Below are positions 1-6,210 of a DNA stretch of 7,467 nucleotides, in pieces; positions within the stretch are counted from its first letter, which is position 1; the number at the start of each line of letters is the position of its first letter. Position numbers and translations under genes: made by a program. A model generated the notes under the pieces. It was not told where the DNA came from and ran no database searches. It saw nothing but the letters and a program-made list of their open reading frames with translations. The DNA lies in contig DNHK01000163.1 of assembly GCA_003485905.1 (NCBI GenBank), positions 1-7,467 of the forward strand, read 5' to 3'. The DNA comes from Gammaproteobacteria bacterium (lineage in GTDB: Bacteria > Pseudomonadota > Gammaproteobacteria > Arenicellales > Arenicellaceae).

Positions 1-24
1 CTCTGGACCAGTAGGCAGTACTAA
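1..24 (+). CDS. Possible C-terminal tail of an upstream gene
   Basis: One frame is open from the left edge and reads LWTSRQY before a TAA at 22-24. The last A of that stop is the first A of the mobA ATG, giving a TAATG stop-start overlap. Such overlaps are common in translationally coupled operons, so an upstream gene may be co-transcribed with mobA. Seven codons are too few to identify a family, and a short open stretch like this could arise by chance. This is a tentative call. Confidence 0.25.
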   Translation, partial: LWTSRQY

Positions 25-593
25 TGACAGACCCAAAAAGCTTATACAGTGTATGCGTCTTGGCCGGCGGCAAAGGGCTCCGGTTTGGCGGCCAAGATAA
101 AGGCCTAATTGAATACCAGGGTAAACCACTGGTAGAGCACATAATTGACGCTTTTTGTGAGCACACCAGTGACATTATCATCAGTGCGAATCGCAATATA
201 GTTCAATATAAAGAATACAATCTTCCAGTGGTATCTGATTCTATTAAATCATTTGCAGGGCCTTTAGCGGGAACACTCGCTGCTTGCACTAAAAGCCAAA
301 ACGAATGGCTTATAGTCGTTGCGTGCGACCAGCCGGACATCAATCCCGCACTCGTTAGCGCTATGCTGACACTAGCTAAATCTAAGCAGTCCAAGCTCAT
401 TATCACGAACGACGGGCACCGCGACCAACCACTACCTATGCTTTTACACACGTCACTTCAAAACACTATTGAAAAATTTCTTCATTCCGGTGATCGAAAA
501 GTGAGCCTATGGCAGACACAACAAAGCGCAATCGCTCTAATCTCAGACCTGTGCAACCGCTCGAAAAACATAAATACACCGGAAGACTTATAA
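24..593 (+). CDS. mobA: Molybdenum cofactor guanylyltransferase MobA
   Basis: MobA transfers GMP from GTP to molybdopterin-Mo, making the guanine dinucleotide cofactor (bis-MGD) used by DMSO reductase-family enzymes. It is a cytoplasmic protein with a nucleotidyltransferase Rossmann-like fold. The signature LAGGKGLRFGGQDKGL occupies residues 13-28, with the nucleotide-binding glycines and the R20, D25 and K26 positions intact. An NRN motif lies at 56-58, GPLAG at 79-83, and ACDQP at 100-104, whose D102 corresponds to the metal-binding aspartate. The protein ends with NINTPEDL, a typical MobA C-terminus. At 189 residues it is of normal length and carries no fused MobB domain. The ATG at 24 is preceded by a weak GTAGG at 11-15 and overlaps a possible upstream stop codon. 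No molybdoenzyme gene is visible in the window, so its client enzyme is unknown. Confidence 0.93.
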   Translation: MTDPKSLYSVCVLAGGKGLRFGGQDKGLIEYQGKPLVEHIIDAFCEHTSDIIISANRNIVQYKEYNLPVVSDSIKSFAGPLAGTLAACTKSQNEWLIVVACDQPDINPALVSAMLTLAKSKQSKLIITNDGHRDQPLPMLLHTSLQNTIEKFLHSGDRKVSLWQTQQSAIALISDLCNRSKNINTPEDL

Positions 594-699
594 CTCAGCT
601 TTTCCAGAAACAGAAACCACATTATTGTTTGATCACAACAAATTCTGAGAAATCCGCATACAATACAACCGTAAATTAACTTTTAGCTTATAGATATCA

Positions 700-1125
700 A
701 TGAGTTCACAGGCCATTAATAGACCCTTAATACTGCTTGTCCTAACACTTTTATATGTTGGTTCTGCAGCCTCTGATAATGTAGATATTCTCGCTGCAAA
801 ATTTCAGCGACAGGCCTCCCAACAAGGTACTACACAATGGTCAGTAAGCGTCACATTAAAAAATAATGATACCGGTTGGGATCATTATGCTGACGAGTGG
901 CGTATCGTAGACATCGATGGTCACGTACTCGGAAACCGAGTTCTTCTGCACCCTCACATTGATGAGCAACCATTTACTCGAAGCACAAATGGCATACTTG
1001 TGCCAGACAACATAACTACGGTTTTTATAGAAGCCCACGACAAAATTGACGGCTGGATGAAAAGTAGATTAACAGTCAATCTTGATTTGACTGACGATGG
1101 CCACTTAGAGATTATCAATCAATAG
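700..1125 (+). CDS. Small exported protein of unknown function, DTGWDHYADxW type
   Basis: This is a 141-residue protein whose function I cannot name. The N-terminus looks like a signal peptide: one Arg at residue 8, a hydrophobic stretch at about 9-20, and a probable cleavage site in GSAAS at 21-25. The mature part would therefore be periplasmic or anchored outside the cytoplasm; no lipobox Cys is present. The body is dense in aromatic, His and acidic residues: DTGWDHYADEW at 57-67, LLHPHIDEQPFTRS at 82-95, and VFIEAHDKIDGW at 108-119. From memory, the same motifs recur in hypothetical proteins of marine Proteobacteria, so this appears to be a real conserved family. The pattern suggests a small beta-sandwich that may bind metal, but this is inference. 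No clear Shine-Dalgarno sequence precedes the ATG at 700. The next gene starts 63 bases downstream on the same strand. Confidence 0.8.
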   Translation: MSSQAINRPLILLVLTLLYVGSAASDNVDILAAKFQRQASQQGTTQWSVSVTLKNNDTGWDHYADEWRIVDIDGHVLGNRVLLHPHIDEQPFTRSTNGILVPDNITTVFIEAHDKIDGWMKSRLTVNLDLTDDGHLEIINQ

Positions 1126-1188
1126 CTTTTTTATAACGGAACAAACCTCACCACATTGAAGGTTCATCATTTTCAGTAGAACGCCCTT

Positions 1189-1506
1189 TTGCACCTCGCA
1201 CTTCATTTTTTAGTTCCGCTATCCTTGGCTGTGTTGTTTTATCGGCCAACTTGGAGTATTAGTTTCGCAGTTATGCTTGCTGGACTATTGATCGATATCG
1301 ATCATTTATGGGCAAACCCAATCTATGACCCAAGCCGCTGCAGCATTGGATTCCATCCGCTGCACACTGTTTTACCGATAACCTTCTACTGTCTCGCGCT
1401 CTTTCACCCAAAAACTCGTGTGCTAGGTATTGGTTTACTTGTGCATATATTCCTCGACTCTCTAGATTGTAGAATTCTCAGCGGGATTTGGTACACGAAC
1501 TACTAG
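1189..1506 (+). CDS. DUF6122-like small integral membrane protein (TTG start)
   Basis: This 105-residue hydrophobic protein has about three to four membrane segments (roughly 3-18, 22-37, 58-72 and 76-90). It carries a conserved block, LLIDIDHLWANPIYDPSRC at 33-51 followed by SIGFHPLHT, and later GIGLLVHIFLDSLDC. These match my recollection of the DUF6122 family, which is reminiscent of membrane-bound YdjM-like metal-dependent hydrolases because of its DxDH and HPLH residues. No reaction is established for it. The start must be TTG at 1189: a TAG at 1177-1179 closes the frame just upstream, no ATG or GTG lies between, and MHLALHFLVP matches the normal family N-terminus. The next ATG is at residue 29, inside a membrane segment. 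The Shine-Dalgarno sequence is weak, so translation is probably low. The gene may be co-transcribed with the exported-protein gene before it. Confidence 0.8.
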   Translation: MHLALHFLVPLSLAVLFYRPTWSISFAVMLAGLLIDIDHLWANPIYDPSRCSIGFHPLHTVLPITFYCLALFHPKTRVLGIGLLVHIFLDSLDCRILSGIWYTNY

Positions 1507-1578
1507 CCAGAAGGCATCAACAAACTCATCCATTTGTCTAATTGCATTATTACAAACCTGAACCCTCTACCTTGGGAT

Positions 1579-1853
1579 ATGAAAAATCTCCCGAACAGCA
1601 TTACAGCCTATAAGAGTATGCCCGTTTATACCGAATCAACGATTTCTCCGGACTTACTAAAAGCCTAAAATACAAGGCAAAAGGTTGGGCAAGAATCGTT
1701 GTTCTTGAAGGTGAGCTGCAATACATCATTATTGAGCCCGTGAAAGAAACTCTAATACTTAATGTCGACTCCCATGGCGCCGTCAAACCAACAATACGCC
1801 GTGAAGTTAAACCTAACGGACAAGTCCATTTTTATGTAAAGTTCTGTCGATAG
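1579..1853 (+). pseudogene. Frameshifted DUF1971 (TehB N-terminus/YeaR-like) gene
   Basis: Two frames together encode one small cupin-like DUF1971 protein. The first part starts at ATG 1579 and runs 29 codons (MKNLPNSITAYKSMPVYTES, then TISPDLLKA) to a TAA at 1666-1668. The second part, in another frame, is open from about 1668 to a TAG at 1851-1853. It reads KAKGWARIVVLEGELQY and ends in VHFYVKFCR. From memory, the family pattern is MKxLPxxVxxYKxTPxF, then LLxxHxTKAGVWGKIVVLEG, then a C-terminal VRFxVEFYR, so the two halves join in the right order. Adding one base near 1663-1670 restores about 91 residues, a normal family length. The usual PHEVEP motif reads RREVKP here, losing a conserved His, which suggests real decay. 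YeaR is a nitrate/NO-induced protein of unclear role; DUF1971 also forms the N-terminus of some TehB tellurite-resistance proteins. A sequencing error in the A-run at 1667-1670 remains possible. Confidence 0.8.
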
Positions 1854-1925
1854 CAAAAACTAAACAAAGAATTCAAGCCGCGATAATTTTTCTAGGCCGC
1901 GCCCCCCGGGCATCGACCACCTGAG

Positions 1926-3323
1926 CTAAATCAATCTCGCCCGAAAAGATTTTCCTTTGAGTTTGCCTGAGGCAAGCTTTTTAAGAGCAAGCTTTGCTAC
2001 ATCACGAGCAACCGCTACGTAAGTCCAATTTTCCAGAACTTGAATTTTTCCTATTTGATCACCAAAAATATCAGAACCATTTTTGTCATCAGTTCGGGTG
2101 AGTGCGCCAACGACATCTCCCGCTCGTAGCTTTTGCTTTTTGCCCGCTTCAATTCTAAGAGTCGACACTTTAGGTCTGGGCGGCGATTGATCCAACAAAG
2201 CTTGTGCTGGCAACTCACTCGTGTGGATATCTTGAGCTAGATGAGCTGACAATTGTTCTATCCGGAATAATTCTTGGCTAGTATACAAGGAGTTAGCAAT
2301 GCCCTTTTCTCCGGCTCGTGCCGTTCTGCCGATTCGATGCGTGTAAACATCTAACTCACGAGGGAGGTGAAAATTTATCACCATATCAATACTGTCTATA
2401 TCTAGGCCTCGCGCTGCGACATCTGTAGCCACAAGTATGGAAACACTACCGTTTGTAAACCTTATTAATGTTTGATCCCGGTCTTTTTGTTCCATATCTC
2501 CGTGCAATGGAGCCGCACTAAACCCAGAACTTTTTAATGCTCCAGCGACAAGTTGCACATCTTTGCGCGTATTGCAGAACACCACACAAGCTCGAAAGCT
2601 ACAATCAAGCAGCAGTAATTGCAGCGCAATATTTCGTTCTGATTCGCTCTCTATCAGATAAAAGCGCTCAGTGACTCTTACGGAATCCTGATTCGCAGAT
2701 ACCGTAGCCTTAAACGGATTGCGCATGACCCGGTTTGCTATTGTTTCTATTTCTTGCGGAAACGTCGCGCTAAACATCATGGTTTGCCGGCTCGTAGGTA
2801 ACATACCAAGAATGCTATCCAGCGTTTTCTGAAACCCCATGTCCAGCATCCTGTCAGCCTCATCCAAAACTAAGCTGCGCAAATGTTCGACCGATAGGGC
2901 ATCTTTTTTCAAATGATCTTCAACACGGCCGGGTGTGCCTACTACTATATGAGCGCCACTCTTCAGCGAGTTCGCCTGCAATCGAAACGCAGAACCTCCG
3001 GTGAGCGTAATTATTTTTATATTGGGTGTTCGCCGCGCTAAACGTCTTATCTCGTTGGCAACCTGATCCGCTAGTTCGCGGGTAGGGCACAACACCAAGG
3101 ATTGCACCCTAAATAGTTTGCTTTCCAGCTTAGCAATTAGCCCTAAACCAAAGGCTGCAGTTTTTCCTGAACCAGTTTGACCCTTTGCGATAACATCTCT
3201 TCCATCCAATATCGCTGGCAAGCTTTGAGCTTGAATGGCCGTCATCGAAGAAAAACCAAGGGATACAAGATTATCAAGAATCTCCTGATTTAGGTTTAAG
3301 GACGAAAAATTATGTTCGCTCAT
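1926..3323 (-). CDS. dbpA: ATP-dependent RNA helicase DbpA
   Basis: DbpA is a cytoplasmic DEAD-box helicase that acts in late assembly of the 50S ribosomal subunit and is stimulated by hairpin 92 of 23S rRNA. All the helicase motifs are visible in the 465 residues. They include the Q motif around MTAIQAQ (27-33), motif I GQTGSGKT (48-55), PTRELA (80-85), TPGR (130-133), DEAD (154-157) and SAT (185-187). VATDVAARGLD (298-308) and HRIGRTARAG (329-338) follow. Residues about 388-462 form the DbpA RNA-binding domain (LRIEAGKKQKLRAGDVVGAL, IGKIQVLENWTYVAV), which separates DbpA from RhlE, SrmB and other paralogues. Length and start match the family, and a good AAGGAA lies just upstream of the ATG. 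The gene stands alone and diverges from the DoxX-like gene. No convincing terminator follows the stop. Confidence 0.96.
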   Translation of the reverse strand: MSEHNFSSLNLNQEILDNLVSLGFSSMTAIQAQSLPAILDGRDVIAKGQTGSGKTAAFGLGLIAKLESKLFRVQSLVLCPTRELADQVANEIRRLARRTPNIKIITLTGGSAFRLQANSLKSGAHIVVGTPGRVEDHLKKDALSVEHLRSLVLDEADRMLDMGFQKTLDSILGMLPTSRQTMMFSATFPQEIETIANRVMRNPFKATVSANQDSVRVTERFYLIESESERNIALQLLLLDCSFRACVVFCNTRKDVQLVAGALKSSGFSAAPLHGDMEQKDRDQTLIRFTNGSVSILVATDVAARGLDIDSIDMVINFHLPRELDVYTHRIGRTARAGEKGIANSLYTSQELFRIEQLSAHLAQDIHTSELPAQALLDQSPPRPKVSTLRIEAGKKQKLRAGDVVGALTRTDDKNGSDIFGDQIGKIQVLENWTYVAVARDVAKLALKKLASGKLKGKSFRARLI

Positions 3324-3327
3324 GGTG

Positions 3328-3333
3328 TTCCTT
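3328..3333 (-). promoter_or_regulatory. Ribosome binding site of dbpA
   Basis: On the minus strand AAGGAA lies four bases before the ATG at 3323, counted from its last base. It is one of the few near-consensus Shine-Dalgarno sequences in the window and supports the chosen dbpA start. Confidence 0.6.
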
Positions 3334-3336
3334 GAT

Positions 3337-3466
3337 ATAACTAACGTTTAAGATTGCACTGGTAGTATTCAACGGGATCGAAGGATGAAGTAGAGTCCTT
3401 TGGCAACCAGAGACATTGAAATGTGTGAACCGAATGCACAGCTTTATGCTTGCGACAGTTAGTTAT
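3337..3466. repeat. 9-bp inverted repeat flanking the dbpA/DoxX divergent spacer
   Basis: ATAACTAAC at 3337-3345 is the exact reverse complement of GTTAGTTAT at 3458-3466. The arms are 112 bases apart. One lies 13 bases upstream of the dbpA ATG and the other 23 bases upstream of the DoxX-like ATG. The symmetry about the divergent spacer would suit a protein that binds near both starts, but a 9-base match in 166 bases can occur by chance at the level of a few percent. Confidence 0.35.
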
Positions 3467-3489
3467 CTTAACTGAATTGGATAAAAGTA

Positions 3490-3903
3490 ATGAGAAAGCT
3501 AAATATTATTGCATGGATATTACAAGGCGTTATCGCTGTTTTCTTTATCTACTCGGGCCTATTAAAACTAACTAGTTATGAGCTAATTTTTGGCGATCTT
3601 CGTCCCATTTGGTTTGAACATGTACCAAGCTGGATGCCGGTTCTTGCGGGCAGTCTAGAAATCTTAGGTGGTATAGGAATAATTCTGCCTGCAATTACTA
3701 GAATTCATCCTATTCTAGTTCACATAAGCCTCTTCAGCTTAGCTCTATTTATGGCCGCCGCATACGCACTAGAAGTCTGGACTGGTGATAACACCAGTGA
3801 ACTAGCCATCATTCTAATGTTTGTAACTGCTGAGCTTGGCTGGCTGCGACTAAAAGTTATTCCAATTGCAGCAAAACCGGCAATAATGAACACTGGCCGC
3901 TAG
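3490..3903 (+). CDS. DoxX-like four-helix membrane protein
   Basis: This 137-residue inner-membrane protein has four predicted helices at about 5-26, 48-69, 74-96 and 102-122. The N-terminal pattern FFIYSGLLKL (18-27), with its Ser-Gly-Lys core, and the AGSLEILGGIGIILP segment (53-67), with its conserved Glu and glycines, are typical of DoxX/DoxX-like (DUF417/MauE-related) proteins. The family is linked in some bacteria to thiol or quinone redox processes and sulfur metabolism, but most members, including this one, have no assigned substrate. The start at 3490 sits directly before the first helix. No strong Shine-Dalgarno sequence is present, although the region upstream is A-rich. The gene diverges from dbpA and converges on the histidine kinase gene, with only 29 bases between stop codons, so it is probably transcribed on its own. 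Confidence 0.82.
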   Translation: MRKLNIIAWILQGVIAVFFIYSGLLKLTSYELIFGDLRPIWFEHVPSWMPVLAGSLEILGGIGIILPAITRIHPILVHISLFSLALFMAAAYALEVWTGDNTSELAIILMFVTAELGWLRLKVIPIAAKPAIMNTGR

Positions 3904-3932
3904 GCCTCTCATCATACCGTTTAGCTTAGAGC

Positions 3933-5294
3933 TTACGTATCGAATTCTTCACTGGCCACTTTGTGCGGAATATTAACGGTTACTAATGTCCCGCTGCCGG
4001 GCTCACTCTCGATAACCATTGTGCCTTTATGCGCAGCTACAATATTCCTGCATAGATAAAGCCCCAAACCAAATCCCCCTGTCTTTCGCTGCCGGGATGC
4101 ATCGGGACGATAAAACGCTTCCGTCACGCGGCCCAAGTGCTTCGCATCAATGCCTTCGCCGCTGTCACCTACCTCTAAAACCAAACCTTCTTCACTAACA
4201 GAGAAGGTGACCGTTGGACGGCTTTGCTGTGAATCAGTGTGACGCAATGCGTTATTAAGAAGGTTTCTAAGTAATAAGCGAATTCGCATTCCATCTAATA
4301 GCATATAGTCGTCATTAGACTGCTCCGGGGCCACAATACCCGCATCAGCAAAATGCTGTTCTAACTCTGAAATTATAAGCTGTGATACGGAATTAGGTTG
4401 ACGATTTAATTTAGAATGCCGACTCGACAAAGCCTCCGCCTCAGTAAGACCTGAGATCAAGCTATCCATCTCTTTCATATCTGATGCTATAGCTTCACGT
4501 TGTGACTCATCCTCAATTAGCTCGACGGCTACTCTAGCCCGCGTTACAGGAGTTCTTAATTCATGACTAATTGCGAGAAATAAATCTCGCTTGGCTTCCA
4601 TCATTCCCTCAATGTCATCTGCCATTTGGTTAATCTCGGCCCCCAATGTGCCCAGTTCATCATTCCGTTTTATATTGGTACGGCTACCTAGATCCCCTTT
4701 TCCAATCTTGAAGACCACATCACTAATATTCTCCAACGGTCTAAACAGCCACCGAGTTGTTAAAAACAGAAGTGCCAATAAACCGATAAGCGAAATAATG
4801 CTCCAAAGTTGTACCTGGTCAGCAATATTCGGCTCATAACCCAATATGAAGTCATATCCACGGGATTGCGTTCGAACTAAAAACCGCCCGTTATGCCACA
4901 CCTTTTCGAAGGTACGGAATGAATCTTCCGCAGACCGCCCTCTACGTATAATCGGCGTAGGAATTTCATCTTGATCCACGGTGCCAAAATCGAGACGTCT
5001 TAACCTTATCGGTTCTCCCACGGACCACATTGAATCTCCTCTTTTTAGAAGAATGTCGAAACCCCGAGCATCGGCAAGTACTGTTGCCAACTCCTCATCA
5101 ACCTGACCCGTTCGCCTATCAACTAACAAATCGGCATAAAGTATCGTATCCCGAAAAGTGCTCTGTTCAATCTGATCACCAACTTTTGAGCGAAGCGCAA
5201 CTTGCATTAGCTCCGTCAAAGCATATCCGCCAATCAGAAACATAATCATCAGTCGAAACGATAAGGAACTTGAAGCTTTACGTACAAAATTCAT
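3933..5294 (-). CDS. Sensor histidine kinase, two-component system (HAMP, HisKA, HATPase)
   Basis: This 453-residue inner-membrane kinase should autophosphorylate and pass the phosphate to the response regulator encoded 38 bases upstream on the same strand. Helix TM1 lies at about 14-34, a periplasmic sensor domain of about 125 residues at 35-160, and TM2 at about 162-183. A HAMP linker follows at 184-236 (FRPLENI start, NDELGTLG near the end). The dimerisation and phosphoacceptor motif SHELRTP places the active His at H244. The ATPase domain has an N box RNLLNNALRH at 343-352, a G1 box DSGEGI at 377-382, FYRPDAS at 394-400 and a G2 box GGFGLGLYLC at 406-415. All catalytic residues appear intact. 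The sensor domain is rich in Asp and Arg and matches no ligand-binding fold I recognise, so the signal is unknown. Overall layout resembles RstB and CpxA. No clear Shine-Dalgarno sequence precedes the ATG. Confidence 0.92.
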   Translation of the reverse strand: MNFVRKASSSLSFRLMIMFLIGGYALTELMQVALRSKVGDQIEQSTFRDTILYADLLVDRRTGQVDEELATVLADARGFDILLKRGDSMWSVGEPIRLRRLDFGTVDQDEIPTPIIRRGRSAEDSFRTFEKVWHNGRFLVRTQSRGYDFILGYEPNIADQVQLWSIISLIGLLALLFLTTRWLFRPLENISDVVFKIGKGDLGSRTNIKRNDELGTLGAEINQMADDIEGMMEAKRDLFLAISHELRTPVTRARVAVELIEDESQREAIASDMKEMDSLISGLTEAEALSSRHSKLNRQPNSVSQLIISELEQHFADAGIVAPEQSNDDYMLLDGMRIRLLLRNLLNNALRHTDSQQSRPTVTFSVSEEGLVLEVGDSGEGIDAKHLGRVTEAFYRPDASRQRKTGGFGLGLYLCRNIVAAHKGTMVIESEPGSGTLVTVNIPHKVASEEFDT

Positions 5295-5332
5295 TTTCTA
5301 TAACTGCTCTGAGTCTCAATTCAAATCAAAAA

Positions 5333-6010
5333 TCACGTTTCCCTAGGCTCGATGAAGCAATAACCAGCACCCCAAACCGTTTTTATATAATCGATAGGCT
5401 GCAATTTTTTACGGAGCCGGCTAATCAATATGTCAACAGAGCGGGTAAACAACTCGGCTTCAATTCCACGCAATTGGTTAAGAATCTCATCTCTTGAGAA
5501 ATTCTTGCCTGGCGCCCGTACAAATAGCTGTAAAAGCTGGTACTCCATGGTGGTTAACTGCAACTGCTCTTCATTTAAGCTAGCGGTTCTCTGATGTGTA
5601 TCGATGCTCAAAGCACCATAGCTAATCACCTCTCCGGATTGTGCGTTTCCTCCAACTCGCTTTAGGATACTGTACACACGTGCAACCAGCTCTCTTGGCT
5701 CGAACGGTTTGGGCACATAGTCATCGGCACCTAGCTCCAATCCAACAACACGATCAGTAACATCACCTCTTGCAGTAAGCATTATTAACGGAACCATGCT
5801 TTTTTGCCGTATTTCTCTACAAACGGCAAACCCATCTCTATCTGGCAACATAACATCTAGTAAAACTAAGTCCGGCTCTAGCACGTCAAGCAATCTTAAT
5901 CCTTCATCAGGATGCACCGCACTCTCGAGCGATAAATCATACCTCTGAAAATAGGTTTTTAAATGCTTCGCTAATTGAGCATCATCATCAATTATCAGTA
6001 TTTTCTTCAT
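5333..6010 (-). CDS. OmpR-family response regulator (CpxR/RstA-like)
   Basis: This 225-residue cytoplasmic regulator has a receiver domain followed by a winged-helix DNA-binding domain. In the receiver, D8 and D9 form the acidic pocket, D52 (LLDVMLPDRDG) is the phosphoacceptor, T79 is the switch Thr and K101 (YVPKPF) is the conserved Lys. The DNA-binding domain covers about 128-221. Its recognition-helix stretch RSVDILISRLRKKL (190-203), preceded by LRGIEAELF, resembles E. coli RstA. The wing ends in TVWGAGYCF. I chose the ATG at 6010. An in-frame TTG at 6016 would add MN, but it lies immediately after a perfect TATAAT (6017-6022) that would start transcription at about 6010. No Shine-Dalgarno sequence is present, which fits a leaderless message. 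The cognate kinase follows after 38 bases. The upstream spacer holds a likely self-binding site at 6211-6226. Confidence 0.94.
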   Translation of the reverse strand: MKKILIIDDDAQLAKHLKTYFQRYDLSLESAVHPDEGLRLLDVLEPDLVLLDVMLPDRDGFAVCREIRQKSMVPLIMLTARGDVTDRVVGLELGADDYVPKPFEPRELVARVYSILKRVGGNAQSGEVISYGALSIDTHQRTASLNEEQLQLTTMEYQLLQLFVRAPGKNFSRDEILNQLRGIEAELFTRSVDILISRLRKKLQPIDYIKTVWGAGYCFIEPRET

Positions 6011-6016
6011 ATTCAA

Positions 6017-6022
6017 ATTATA
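6017..6022 (-). promoter_or_regulatory. Perfect -10 element of the response regulator gene
   Basis: The minus strand reads TATAAT here, identical to the sigma-70 -10 consensus. Exactly six bases (TTGAAT) separate it from the ATG at 6010, so the predicted transcription start is the A of the ATG or within a base of it. The hexamer 17 bases upstream, about CCTTTA, is a poor -35, which suggests that an activator is needed. Confidence 0.5.
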
Positions 6023-6059
6023 TCGTCGCGAATCGCAAATAAAGGTAATAGTGTGTGCC

Positions 6060-6073
6060 CGCTAAAATTAGCG
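6060..6073. promoter_or_regulatory. 6-bp inverted repeat upstream of the response regulator
   Basis: CGCTAA and TTAGCG form a perfect inverted repeat around a two-base AA centre. It is centred about 57 bases upstream of the predicted transcription start at 6010, a position common for class I activator sites. It could bind a dimeric regulator. It is too short for a terminator and no T-run follows. Confidence 0.35.
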
Positions 6074-6210
6074 TCGCGGCTTGTCTGAGATAGATTTAGC
6101 CTAATCCTCTGTAGAATCAGCTAATCAGTATACGTAAGCCAGATCAGTCCAACCTACAAATATGACATATATACCGAGCGCTTCATCTTATATAAACAGT
6201 ATCTAAACGC

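Noticed and set aside
203..451. 82-codon minus-strand open frame inside mobA
   Set aside because: It is fully contained in a clear MobA coding sequence and shows no domain or start signal.
1289..1304. 16-base perfect palindrome TGATCGATATCGATCA
   Set aside because: It lies within codons for the conserved LIDIDH motif, where repeated ATC and GAT codons produce symmetry automatically.
1601..1786. 61-codon open frame on the minus strand
   Set aside because: It is the antisense shadow of the frameshifted DUF1971 gene; its translation has no recognisable motif.
1895..1911. GC-rich stretch after dbpA as an intrinsic terminator
   Set aside because: Only a 4-bp GCCC/GGGC stem with a three-base loop forms, and no T-run follows on either strand.
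3781..3798. 7-bp perfect hairpin (ACTGGTG / CACCAGT, four-base loop) in the DoxX-like gene
   Set aside because: It is inside coding sequence with no T-run, and a few hairpins of this size are expected by chance in a window this long.
3895..3906. GGCC-GCTA-GGCC hairpin at the convergent gene ends
   Set aside because: The stem is four base pairs and there is no adjacent T-run, so it does not support a terminator call.
4591..5497. Plus-strand open frames across the kinase and response regulator genes (4591-4839, 5030-5245, 5270-5497)
   Set aside because: They are antisense to two well-supported genes and have low-complexity translations without family motifs.
6011..6016. TTG at 6016 as the start of the response regulator
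   Set aside because: It lies between a perfect -10 and the predicted transcription start, has no ribosome binding site, and MKKILIIDDD from the ATG at 6010 is the normal family N-terminus.
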